Shown: in pieces, positions 11,814 to 23,046 of the stretch
Layout: every line of letters begins with the position of its first letter
Position numbering within the stretch: position 1 is the stretch's first letter
NCBI GenBank assembly: GCA_029204225.1
Contig: CM055097.1
Location: 63,857,662 to 63,921,661, forward strand
Source of the DNA: Diphasiastrum complanatum
Taxonomy: Eukaryota; Streptophyta; Lycopodiopsida; Lycopodiales; Lycopodiaceae
DNA: 64,000 nucleotides
Direction: 5' to 3'
Notes under the pieces: generated by a model
Database searches by the model: none
What the model saw: only the letters and a program-made list of their open reading frames with translations
Told to the model about the DNA's origin: nothing
Position numbers and translations under genes: made by a program

Positions 11814-12567
11814 TCAATCAATCTCATTTGCAGACAGCTCCTCATTTACATCATCATTGATATCTCGCCATTCATCTGAATCAAGTTCTAAACGTAGTTC
11901 AAGCCTACGTATACTTCTTGAAATGGACATAGGTGCCTGTAGTTCATCTTCTTGATTGTTTGCATCACTTTCACACTCATCTAGTAGTCTAATTCTTTCA
12001 CGGATTTCAAACAGATGGTCTATTCTTGTTGGAAGATTAGAAGCATCATCATCAATGTTTTCATTGATTTGACTTTGGGCTCTTACGTCATTACAGACAA
12101 TACAAGTGAGTTGGAGAATGAATCTAGTGTGCTCAACAATTGATTTATAATTAAAAGTACCAGTGATTGTTACCTATTCACAATGAATTGGTAAGACCAA
12201 TGTCACATTGGAAGAGGAAAAGATCTTTGTTGAATCAAGAGCATATAGTTCATTTGCATCCAATCGTACAGTTGCATGTGGCCCTCGACATGTAATTTGA
12301 AAACATTTAACATCAAACAAAAAGATCTTGAAAGATCTATAGTCAACTTCCAATATATCTTGTATGGTTCCAACGTAGTCAAGGGTAGTCAAGGTCACTT
12401 TCAACCAAATTGGTATCCCTTGCACTACTGCAATTGGCTTGATGAAACCTTGTCATCACCCTGCAATCGAATGTCGTTTCCCTTTTGTCGATGTGTTCAA
12501 TGCGAAAGTGTTGTCCACTAGACCAAAGAGCGGTATGCCGCCTATACTGCCATATTGAAAAATGCAT
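11814..12567 (-). pseudogene. CACTA transposase C-terminal part (DUF4216-like), disrupted
   Basis: The minus strand reads FRIEHIDKRETTFDC, then YVGTIQDILEVDYRSFKIFLF, then TLVLPIHCE. This matches, from memory, the DUF4216 region of CACTA TNP2-like proteins (the I(L/I)EL.Y..FKV.LF block and the VLPSQCEQVFY block). Two lesions are visible. A 10-bp tandem duplication at 12375-12394 shifts the frame between the first two blocks. An in-frame TAG at 12174-12176 stands where Gln is expected after CE. Past that stop the same frame stays open for about 118 codons to ...NEELSANEID and TGA at 11814, an acidic tail typical of the family. Confidence 0.8.
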
Positions 12568-12948
12568 ATAACAAATAACATACTTTTGAATAATGTGTTA
12601 CAATGCCAAAGCAATTATTATATAAATAATAAATATCACATGTTTAATAAAAATGAGACTAGTTCAATATTTTGAGACTTCAAAATTCGCCCATCACCAA
12701 GAGTGTAGATCCCACAGTGCCAAATCCATCAGACCACTGTGCGAATTCTCTAGAGCCTACCCTTGTCAAAAAACTATGACTCAAACATAAATTTTTCCAA
12801 AAAAATCTTCAAGACAAAATTCGCCCATAGTACCAATGGAACCAGCTCATCATGGGTGAGTTCCTAGGCCCTTGTGTGAATTCGTTTCATGGAAATTATT
12901 TTGTTTTTTGAGCAGTCAACCCATTTTAAGCCATTTTTAGTCAAAATC

Positions 12949-13275
12949 AAATTTGCACATCTATTTGGGTGCCTCAGCAAAATTCGTCGGCCATACTGTA
13001 GCCTCATCAGTACTTGCCAAATCCATATGTGCACAGGTCACGCGAGTTTTGATCATGCTGCAAAATTGAGTTTTTTGTATTTTTAGGGGCTTTTTGGACC
13101 TAAAACAAACTCGCACAACTATCAAGGTGACTCAACAAAATTCGTCGGCTGTATTGTAGCCTCCTCATTACTTGCTAAATCCATTTGTGGGTCACACGAA
13201 TTTTGATCATGCCGCAAAATTGAGTTTTTTGTATTTTTAGGGTTTTTGGACCTAAAACAAACTCACATAGGCCTA
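12949..13275. repeat. ~156-bp tandem repeat, two copies
   Basis: Copies from 12949 and 13105 share AAAATTCGTCGGC, TTTTGATCATGC.GCAAAATTGAG and TTTTTGTATTTTTAGGG in order. The motif ACAAACTCGCAC recurs through 12.9-13.5 kb. Confidence 0.85.
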
Positions 13276-14823
13276 AAACTCGCACATCAAAATTTGCCCC
13301 TGACATTATTGAAATCTACATTCTCTGAGGTTTCTTTTGATATATTGGACGAATTCTACAAAGCACAGACGTGAGAGTTATGGCCAAAAGTTTGAATCGA
13401 ACCTGAAGTTGGGGCTATATTTTGGTTCAAAACTTGCATAGAACTCGCACAGCTACTTACTGGGCTGAGACAAACTCGCACATGCCAAATTTAAACTTGT
13501 CTCATGTTTCTACCTGAAAATATTACAAAAAATTGCTGCTATATGGGACAAGGTTCATTAGACTCGCCAAGCCTAGGTCCAATCTTGTCAAAAAAAAAAA
13601 AATTGTATGTGGAATTGAGATCATAGCCTAGATAAGACCTATTGTGAGTTCTGACCTTATTTCCAGTGGTGCTGAAGGCCAATGAGTGGTATCTAAACCT
13701 TGAACCTAATCAATGTAATTCTTGGTAGGTGTTGAAGGGTACCCTTGTCAAAACGGTTCAAATCAACCAAACTAACTCATAATCCCTTCATCCAACTCAC
13801 ACGTATTAAAATGCATGGGGATGAGTTAGGCTTAAGAAACCAACATGTCTGCTTGTCAAAGTAATCATTCGCATGTCATTGATATTGGTATTATTAGAAC
13901 TGCCTAGGCTCCTCTAATAATACTAATAACCTCATGACCTCCTGTTACACAGTTGCTTCTGATCAGAACAGAGTCACATCCTATTTAGCGACCATGTAAG
14001 GTCCATCTTAGATCTGTACCTTCAATATGACCCTATGTCCAAGCTAGTGATATCATACCCTAGAGCCAATCTTGCGCTACCGACTAGTGAATCAATAATC
14101 TTGTATGTAGTTGGTAGTATATGTTCATGGTCTAATCGATCATAAGGGCAAATTCATACCCTATTGATGCGCTATATGAGTCATGTTTATGTTCCATCCT
14201 CATGTAGCCAGGGCTCTTTAGCAGACATTTTTTACATGCTCCATCATTCGGGGCCATGTCCATACTCCACAAGGACACCGAGGACGACAAACCCCGACAA
14301 TGCGCGCAGCAGTCATTGGTGTGGGACCGCCAATCCAATAAAAGAGAGGGATAGTATTGTGACCTCATGGTTTGGAAATTATCCTATGACATACTCTCAT
14401 CCTTAGCCAAAGATTCTAGCCCAGGCCAGTTGAATTCCCATGGAGTTGTAGAGAGTCACCATATTACTATCTGTCAAAATGCGTAGATGACTCTGACCTA
14501 TTTAACATGAAGAATAACATGTGTTGCTCTTAAAGCCTATTTTTTGACACATCAGGATAAGTTAAATGATCTCTACCACTGGACATGGCAGTATAGCATC
14601 ACCAAGGACTATCTGACCTAGGGATCCAACCGCATTGTTGCTAAGCTATAATCAAGTCTTTTCTCTGTAGCAACATTGTTAGGCATATTCTCCGATAGTG
14701 CTAGAATCCCAACCTCTCAAGATTTTGCCCTTCATAGTGTCTTTAGGTACATATTCTCTGATGTCATGAACTAGTAGTTTTGAATCTAGATGACAAACTA
14801 TCCTATTCTTGTGGCTTGAGATT

Positions 14824-14917
14824 GATGTTGTTGTTTGTCGCATACTATATGAATGACACTTGTCTTGTTTGATGTTGTTGTTTGTCGCATGCTATATGAA
14901 TGACACTTGTCTTGTTT
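14824..14917. repeat. 47-bp tandem repeat, two copies
   Basis: 14824-14870 and 14871-14917 differ at a single base. Confidence 0.95.
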
Positions 14918-17900
14918 TATGTCCTTGCATTCATGTTGCTATGGCCTTGTGCCATTTCACACTACTTTTGTAAAGAAAAAACATGGAAATATTATAAATC
15001 CTCTCGGTGTATGGCTACACCTTTTTATTCCTTCTTGTACCGTCCACTATGTTGTTTGTTGCTTGCTTGTTTGTTCGTTCAATGTCGTTTGATTTTAGTG
15101 TATTTCTTTATGTAGCACTATTATGGGTTGGATCTCTTAATGTTTATGCTCAAATCTTTACGTTGAAGAATCAGTGAAAGTTGTTAGTCGCTACTGTTAC
15201 TTCTTAAGCAGACGACTTCACCATCCATTCCATTGGACCAGAAGCAGTCTCGAGACGTCAACATCAACAAAGCCTTCCACCAATGAAGTTGACAAACAGA
15301 CTGCAACCATCCACTAGAGGGGGATCCAATTTTTCAACAAAGAAGGATCTCTCCACACCATCGGCAGCCATAGTGCCAGGGAAAGGGAAGAAGGGGTTGG
15401 GCCCACTATATTCTAACCCAAGCCCTTTATAGAAGATCCTGCCATTACATCACCAGAAGCTGCGACAATGCCAAAAGACGAAAAGGCAACAACTCCAAAG
15501 CCTCAAGGGAAGACCTCAACTCTTGACGCCAACAACAAGTGAAGCCACAAGGTGTACAGGGAGTAGAAGGATTGAGCTAAAGGACAAGCCAAGAAAAGGA
15601 GACTAGGCCAAGGAGAACAAAAGCTCGAAGCATACATAAAGAATCTATATTGGTTGTCCAAAAGTCAAATAACAGTGGAAGGCCCCTCTCCCAAGGAGCA
15701 ATCAGCAGAGTTTCAAAGAAGTATAAAGCCTTGGAGAGAGGGTGATTGAAAGAGATAGACCCATCACAGTCTAAAAAGAAAAAGCAGCTCATCCAAGCGC
15801 TAAGCCCACAACCAAAGTGGAGAGAGCTATGTTTAATGGCCGACAAAGATATGTTGCAAGGAATATGCGGGTCCACTCATGGGAATCAGCTAATCTAGTA
15901 GACAGAGCTTGTGCGCACAAATTATCTATTGGAGCTCAATGGCTATTGGAATAAAGAGATGCCCTCATTGAAGTTGAATGTGAACCAGCCATTGCAAATG
16001 GAAGAAGATCACCTACCAATGGCAAGGCTATACTATAGAGAGACAATCACATCAAAAAATATGTCTTGCTGATTGAGTCCTAGGAACAGAACAGGCTCAT
16101 TCAGGACATGAGAAAGTACTTGGACCCATGCCTTATGACTGTAAAATAAGATGGCTAGCATTCAAATCAATTGGGAGCCAGCTAGCGAGAAAAAGGATGG
16201 ATCTCAAGGATCAAAAATAAAAAGAGCACCAAAAGAGACCTTGAAGATGGTGGGTCTATTCCTCCTTACTAAGCTCATGCACATAAATGCAACACAGTCA
16301 ACCAAGATCAGAAGTAGTCTATGATCTTCTTCCATGACGGATTCTCTATTGGACTACAAAAGATATCACAATCAACTGATCGCAACAAAACTTGCCTTAT
16401 CTATCTTCAAGTTCTACAAGTATATTCATTAGATAGGAGGGTGGACGAGTTCCTTCTCAGAGGTAAATTGTAAGAAGAACTCTCCAAAAAATTGAAATTC
16501 AAATGGAAATGATGTTGTCAATGTTAAGATTTGTACACATTTCTCTAGCTCACGCAAATGACTTCAACATTCAACCTGGATCCGAAATGGTCAAGGACCT
16601 TATTGCAAATATTTTACTAGATGTCGGAAGGTCACAAGACTAAGATCCATCTTCCCAACAAGATGGAAAGGATCTCATGTCACCCATATCACCAGAATAA
16701 GCAATTGGTTTTACGTAAGCGATACAAAATCCACGCTTTTCCAATTGTACAACCACCACTAAAGCAATAAATTGTGCCAACATGCAGAGGAATATCCACA
16801 TCAGACAATCAAGGGTCAAACAACCATATTGTCAATTGTGAGATGATATTTCAAATGCAAGCAAAGGTTATTTCATTGGAGACATACACTATGAGCAATG
16901 ATTATCCTATGACAAAATTAGGAAGCAATACAACACACCTCACTATCTCTACCACGTTTCACATCCTCCACCTTCCCTTACATAAATAAGCTTGAAGCCT
17001 TGCCTTCTTCCATTTTCACACCCATACTTCAAGTGTTCGTGATCACCAATGGATATGCTAAACGTGCTTTAATTTGATCATGTGAAGTGCTATGGGCAGC
17101 AGTTGGTTCTAAAAATAAATAAATAAAATCTTCATCAATCCTGCAAATGCATCCGCAACGTAATTCAGAAGCCGCGCTCCAACAAGAAGACAAAATCTTC
17201 AAGCACCGCCAAGGAGTGGTACCTAAATCTCGAAGCTCCTGATCTTGCTTCTTGGACCACCCAACTCACATAAGTAATGGTGTAGCTGAAAGGATGGTGC
17301 AGCAGGTGATCTCAGAAGACCACTGCCAACTATGTATTCCCATGAATCAAAGTAACAACACATGCAACACTTCAACCCAGTCCTTTCCCTTCTCTGCCAT
17401 TTCATTTTCCAATCATAATCCTTTTACTTCCCTGCCATTCATCTCCCAGAAGGTACACCTAGACGGCTGTCAGGGGTCATCAGAGTTTATTTTCTCCCTA
17501 GGTGGAATCTTCTCCAGAGATAGTACGACGAGTACAAAGCTTTCTCCAGGCTTGGATTGTGTGACTTCATGGGGTTAATGCCATATTTAATGAAGTTGGG
17601 AAAATGTATATGGTTTTGAGGACCCAAGAGCATATTTTAACTTTTGGTCCATGTACTCAAGTTTGGAGGGGCCCAACTAATAATGGGGGGTCCATGGGGC
17701 AAGTGACCTTCTTCTCAATTAGCACTTGGTTGTCCAATGCCAAGGCTTTTCATTTGCTTTTGTAACTCCTATGTAACACATGGCTCTTGGTTGTTGGCTT
17801 TTGGATATTCCACATTGGGAACCAAGATCATCTTCTTTTTTACTCATTTCCTCCACAACCATTTTTCAAGCAATCTTTCCCTGAATAAAATTCATTCTAA

Positions 17901-18679
17901 TTTACATCGTAAACACCAGGGAGAAGATCATCAACATCAAAATCAATTATAGATGAAAATTCATGAAGCTCTTTGCTCAAAATACAAAGAGTCACATCCT
18001 CTGTGAAATCAAAAAGATTCGATATATCCGATAGTGTCAGAAAAGAATTATTATCTATATTATAAGTAGGCAATGTAATTAGAGATTTATCAGAAGGAGA
18101 AAGGGTAGTAGTAGTTCTATGACCTATAAACGATGCCCTATTTTGAGCAAGATCAAAATCTGTACAATCATCTAAACTAACGCTTGTATCAATAAAAACA
18201 GGCTTCTATATCTACAAGCTTAGACTTGTCAGATTTTGTACCGTTAGAAGAAGTAGCTTTAGAAGTAGAAGGGACAACTTCCGAATCATCAAAAATATTT
18301 AACAAAAGAAAAGAAACAAATGCAGACTGAAACTCTACAAATCTACATTATTTGTTGTGTATTTGACAATCATATACAGACTTGAAATCATTATGCAACT
18401 TGGTGAACATTCTGTCAAGCTTAGCTTTATAAGTATGCGGCCTGTCAAGTGCCACCAAGTCTTGATAATATATCATGTCCTTATTTTGAGATATGAACAA
18501 GGGAGTACTTAACAGAGACTTAAATTTGAGATAAATCTCAAAAAATGCTTCCACACTAGGACCCTCTATAATAGAAGGAAGAACAAAAAATAAAAAGTGA
18601 CTTGAAATACTCTATATTGTCACTAATACCAAATTCAAGAAAAAAAAAATAAGAGACTGGAATCAAAATTAGACATTTC

Positions 18680-18682
<3 letters not shown>

Positions 18683-18738
<56 letters not shown>
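18683..18738. repeat. (TA)n microsatellite
   Basis: An uninterrupted TA run of about 28 units. Confidence 0.97.
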
Positions 18739-18741
<3 letters not shown>

Positions 18742-18759
18742 TCTGAAAAACTAATAAAG

Positions 18760-21245
18760 TTCACCTCTGGATATCGGACTCGGGTGCGAAATGGAAGGTA
18801 AAATCAAACTGCAACAAACTATGCGCTCGAGACAGATATCACAGAACCGAGCTTCGCTTTCAAGCGTGAGTACATAAACTAGAGAAAATCGGAGTGAAAA
18901 CACACGCTTGAGAGCGATATCCAAGATAGCAATATAAGTTCCAGGCGCGGAGGTACGAACAGGGGTAAACAAGTTAAAAATTGTGCTTGAAATCAATATC
19001 AAACATTGAAATCAGAAAAAAATTGCGTGAAAATCTGCACCAAAAATGAGAAATTTATAAAAAAAATTCACGTGTGAAAGCTGATCGAGGGGACACGTGT
19101 TGCGTGATTGGTGACGAATATTACTTCGTACAGATAATGATTGATACAACATTTGTCACGTGCGAAATGCCATGTGGCATTATCTGATTCATGCATGTGT
19201 CACACCCCCATGTGCCCCTCATCCACGAGTCATAGTGATGCGTACAGACGGACACATGGACCATTAAAATGATGCCACGTATTTCGGATTTTTTATTTAT
19301 CGTCGAAAATTCAATTCTTTTAATCGCAATATCGATCCCAAGCGCGTTGAACAAGCTTCTAGTATCGGTTTTGAGCGGGGGTACATTGGCCAAAGAAAAT
19401 CGGAATGAAAAAGTGTGCTTGAGAGCGATATTCTACAAAGTAATATCGATTTCAGGTGCAGAAGTACAAATGGAAAGCAAAAAGGTTGAAAGGTGCGCTT
19501 GAAATTGATATCAGGCGCAGAAATCAAAAATATTTCGAAGGACACGTGTCTTTTCTGTTGGGGAAGTGTGAGAAGTTCCCTCGGTGCGTGCACTATTGGT
19601 AACAATAGGCAAACACAATAATGAAGTTAAGTTTAGAGCTAGGTGTGCGGTGATAGCGGAAGCAAGAGCAAACAATCAGACAAAGCAATCAGAAGGTCAA
19701 ACAGAGAGCAAAAAGCATTGCAAATACTGACATAACCTGAACGCAGAACTAGACAACGCTTTACTCAAATTTATTGTAACGAAATACAAGTCAGTGATGC
19801 AGGTGAGCACAATACAATAGTAGGTGAAACCACGTGCTCACAAAGCTAACTACAAATTGTGAAAACTACGAGCTTATTACTAACAATCCGTCTGAAGAGG
19901 AGAATCAATGCATGAATGCATCTACTATATCTATCTCACCAAATCCAATAATCCGTGTTCTTGATCATTGATCAATCACATACTTGTTGATCTATGTGCT
20001 ATTTACATTTATGTACAAGAGATGGTGTTGCGCCATCAGGGGAGAAGATCATGGTTGTTGTCATTTTCAAGTTGGTTACGCAGTCCAGAAGATGGCGTGA
20101 GGAGGTCGATAAGTCGGGCTTCCCCGATATGTCATCCAGGTTGGGTCTACCCGATAGTTCGTCCAACTCCGATATGTCGGCCATCTTCACTTACTCGTCT
20201 TTAGTAGTTGAGCTACTGCGTGACAATGCAAGTAAATATGCAGCAATGAATGGAACTAGATTAACATGGGATTTAGGAGAGTAGAGGAGATAAATCCAAC
20301 ATTTTCATAATTGGTTGAAAATATTCTTTCGTACAGATAATGACTAATGCGACAGTTGTCACGTGTGAAATGACACGTGATTGTTTCTGATTGGTGCTCG
20401 TGTCACACCCGCACGTGCCCCTCATCAATGAGTCATAATGATGTGTATGGATGGACGCCACATGTCTCAAATTTTTTATTTATTGTCGCAAATTCTCAGT
20501 TCTTTCCTCGCAATATTGATCTCAAGCGCATCAAATAGGCTTCTAGTATCGGTTTTCAGTGCGTATACATTGGCCAAAAAATCGGAATGAAAAGGTGCGC
20601 CTGAGAGCGATATCCTAGAAAGCAATATCGATCGCGGAGGTACGAACGGAAGGTGAAAAGGTTGAAAAGTGCGCTTCAAATAGATATCAGATGCAGAAAT
20701 CAAAAAAATTTCAAAGGATGCATGTCATTTCATGATTCATGAAGAATATTCCTCTCTATACAGATATTGATTGATGCGATAGTTGGACATGTGGCTCACA
20801 CTGATTGATCCACGTGTCACACCCCACGTGTCCCTCATCAATGAGTCATAATGTTCAGTACGGATGGACAAGTAGACCACTAAAATGACGCCATGTGTTC
20901 CGGATCATTTTCCACAAAAATATTTTATAAATACCTCCACAGATTTTTCATTTTTCGTCACAAATTTTTAATTTTTTACAATGCAGTATCGATCTCAAAC
21001 CCATCAAACAGCTTGCTCGTATCCGCCATCGTCCCTCACGCTCAAGACCGATACCGCGATATCTCCGATATTGCTTTCGAGCACGGAACTTCACTTTCTT
21101 TATCTTTTTTTGTTAATCTTGCGTTCGAAATCAATATTCCATCTTTCAAGCGCCTTTCAACTGTACATTTTTTTGTGTCCTTTCTTCCATAAAATTTTTT
21201 GTCTTTTCTTCCGCAAATTTTTTTTGTGTCCTTTTATAGCTGACC
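18760..21245 (+). repeat. Array of ~430-450-bp repeats ahead of the H3-like pseudogene
   Basis: The unit contains TCGTACAGATAATGA, CCCCTCATC.A.GAGTCATA and CTCAAGC-like blocks in fixed order. Anchors fall at about 19124, 20326 and 20755. Subtracting the 751-bp LTR insertion gives periods near 451 and 428 bp. A partial first unit covers about 18770-19095, and the last unit runs directly into the H3-like pseudogene at 21246. Confidence 0.8.
19556..20301. mobile_element. Solo LTR, 746 bp, with target duplication TTTTC
   Basis: Starts TGTTGGGGAAG and ends ATCCAACA. The flanks are TTTTC at 19551-19555 and TTTTC at 20302-20306. Removing the insert plus one TTTTC restores continuity of the surrounding repeat unit, independent proof of the boundaries. 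The superfamily cannot be decided from the LTR alone. Confidence 0.93.
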
Positions 21246-21836
21246 ATGATGGCTAGGACCAAAGCCACTACTCGTGCCTTAACCTCTGTATAGCCTTCTC
21301 GTGCCCGTGTCCTCCCTAGTACTGGCCGTAGATGTGGTAGGAAGCAGGTCTGGCTGAGGGAGATCGAAAAACTCCAGAGATCAACTAAATTGTTGATCCC
21401 TAGAGCTCCTTTCGGCCGATCTGCTAGGAATGTCACCCTGTCACTTAGACTTGATGTTCATTTTGCCATGACAACCATGCAGGTCTTAAAGGGTGTTGCA
21501 AAAGATTAGTTATTTACTCATTCAACTGGTTTGTGATGACAATTCACTCTTGAGCCGTACAATTCTGACAATGTATATAGATTGTGGCAAGAGATGATCA
21601 AAACGTTTGTACAGAATGGCATAAATTTTGTGCCTGAGCTTCAAGGGGCTGTAAAGAATATTGCTCCTGCCCTAATAGCCTTTCAGGTTGCACAAGATGC
21701 AGATCTTATCATATACGATCAAAGAAGAATAGAAGTCATTCCTGATACAGAGGAAGGCGAAATTACAGGACAGGAGATTGTTGTCTTGACAGTTCCTGAT
21801 ACCAATATAAAAAATAAAGAAAAACTTACTGAATAG
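21246..21836 (+). pseudogene. Histone H3-like pseudogene, possibly with a second H3-like fold
   Basis: The frame from 21246 starts MMARTKATTR, close to the H3 tail. It then has WLREIEKLQRSTKLLIPRAP, which matches the alphaN/loop region of H3 and CENH3 (LREI.K.Q.ST.LLI...PF). Alpha1 and alpha2-like sequence follows, ending THSTGL. In-frame stops (TAG at about 21291 and 21507, TGA TGA near 21534) break it. The same frame then reopens, and 21582-21836 reads MIKTFVQNGINF..., then DADLIIYDQRRIEVIPDTE. That last block has the spacing of the H3 loop2/alpha3 block (D.NL..IH.KRV.IMP.D). The first half is a confident H3 relative. The second half is a weak match that could be the missing C-terminus or another H3-like fold. 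CENH3 origin is suggested by divergence only. Confidence 0.6.
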
Positions 21837-21949
21837 GATTTCAATTGTAAACGTGTATATATTACCATCCGGAAAAGGAGACACAATCTTGCATGTAAAC
21901 AACTCATTTATGGGACTTTTATTGATATCAATATAGATTCAAAAACATC

Positions 21950-22470
21950 TTACTCTCTTCACTATCTTGTAAGGTCCACAATACCTCCCCCCTTTCTAAG
22001 AATTCATAGTACATTACAAAGCTGCTTCACATGTTCCTTCGATGTTTTGTTGTAGACAAGAATATCATCTAAAAACACTACTACAAAATTTGCCAAGTAT
22101 GGACGAAACAAATCATTCATCATTTGTTAAATTGTAGGAGCACTAGTTAATCCGAAAGGTAAGAATTAAAATTCATAATGACCATCGAATCTGAAACTTG
22201 TCTTAGATATATGTTCTGCTAATTTTGATCTAACGGTACCATGTCCTAAGATCAATTTTAGTAAAGTGAAGATGGTCTCCAAGGTCTCCATTCTAAGCAA
22301 TGGTTATTTAATTTTCATAGTAAGTTATATTCAGACCCACATATGGATACCCCCATCCTTCTTGTTCTTTAAAAGGACTGGTGCACCCCACAATACTGGA
22401 TTGCAATTTTTCTATATTGATAAAAAACAAGATTCTTGCTTTCGTCTTGAGTAACGATGATGGACATGTA
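21950..22470 (-). pseudogene. Ty3/Gypsy RT fragment
   Basis: The minus strand reads GAPVLLKNKKDGG, then FRFDGHYEF, LPFGLT.AP and VVVFLDDILVY. These are Gypsy RT motifs around the catalytic DD. Several stops and frame changes are present. No LTR or integrase is adjacent. Confidence 0.82.
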
Positions 22471-22742
22471 TTTTTTTATTGTGAATCTCAGTGTTCTTCC
22501 ACCAGTTGGATAGTTTCGCCAATATCTCTGCATTTGATCTCGAGCTCATGTCTTTTACATACCTGCATAAATTTAATACAAAGTATGTTACATTTAGTAT
22601 AAATATTATACAAGCAATTTTTGAAAGAAATTGTACATAAAGAATAGAGTGTTAACAGTTACGAGTTTACCATTTGAAATGAATCTGAAGTTTGAAAGTA
22701 TATCATCTTGTAGGAGCAACAGTTCCTGCCTGATGTAATTTA

Positions 22743-23046
22743 TGTGAAAAGTTTTTACACTTGGTGTGTGTGGTCAGGCTAGGGACCTCCCCCATTCCGG
22801 TGGGGTGCTCTACCACTGAACTACACGTCCATTTGTGTTCCAAGAATGTTGTGCAAGAGATATAGCCTTGACACTTTCTAACTCTCCCCCTCAAGGCATA
22901 GCCCTTTTTAGCTACCGCCCGCCTAGACCACACCCACAACCATGGCTCTGATACCATGTGAAAAAAATTTACACTCTGAACTGCTACTTGTCCATTTGTG
23001 TTCCAAGAGTGTTGTGCAAGGGATATAGCCTTGACACTTTCTAACA
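22743..23046 (-). mobile_element. Complete 304-bp miniature LTR retroelement (TRIM)
   Basis: The left LTR is 22743-22883 and the right LTR 22957-23046. The internal region is only 73 bp. The minus strand has PBS TGGTATCAGAGCC at 22956-22944, immediately inside the right LTR, and a purine tract TTGAGGGGGAG before the left LTR. The target duplication is ATTTA on both sides (22738-22742 and 23047-23051). Removing it joins the reading frame of the surrounding degenerate gene (...EEDWSLN then YIRQELLLLQDD). The left LTR has an extra ~50 bp with a tRNA D-arm-like segment. Confidence 0.92.
22770..22827 (-). other. tRNA-like (Pol III A-box-like) segment in the TRIM 3' LTR
   Basis: On the minus strand the segment reads TAGTTCAGTGGTAGAGCA, a perfect tRNA D-arm / A-box pattern (TRGYNNARYGG). 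A CCCCA..TGGGG hairpin and a poor B-box-like GGTCCCTAGCC follow. It is not a complete tRNA. Most of it is missing from the sister LTR. Confidence 0.5.

Larger units (their letters stand above)
10257..12567 (-). mobile_element. CACTA (EnSpm-type) transposon remnant
   Basis: The left end starts CACTAATACAAAAAACTATTATAG, a typical CACTA terminus. It is followed by about 450 bp dense in GTCGC/GCGACG subterminal motifs. The C-terminal part of a CACTA transposase lies on the minus strand at 11814-12567, reading toward this end. No matching inverted end (...TTGTATTAGTG) was found to the right, so the element is truncated or its other end is rearranged. Confidence 0.72.
12570..18680. other. Gene-poor region, no coding call supported
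   Basis: Apart from the local repeats listed separately I see no protein family here. Short open frames (for example 17252-17578) have low-complexity products and no motif. Some of 15.2-16.9 kb and 17.1-17.6 kb may be very old retrotransposon sequence, but I could not identify a domain. Confidence 0.5.

Noticed and set aside
17252-17578. 108-codon plus-strand frame as a gene
   Set aside because: Ser/Thr/Pro-rich, no motif, no supporting splice or regulatory context.
22770-22827. A tRNA gene on the minus strand
   Set aside because: Only the D-arm/A-box is good; the acceptor stem, anticodon loop and T-arm do not form a standard tRNA. Kept as a tRNA-like segment of the TRIM.
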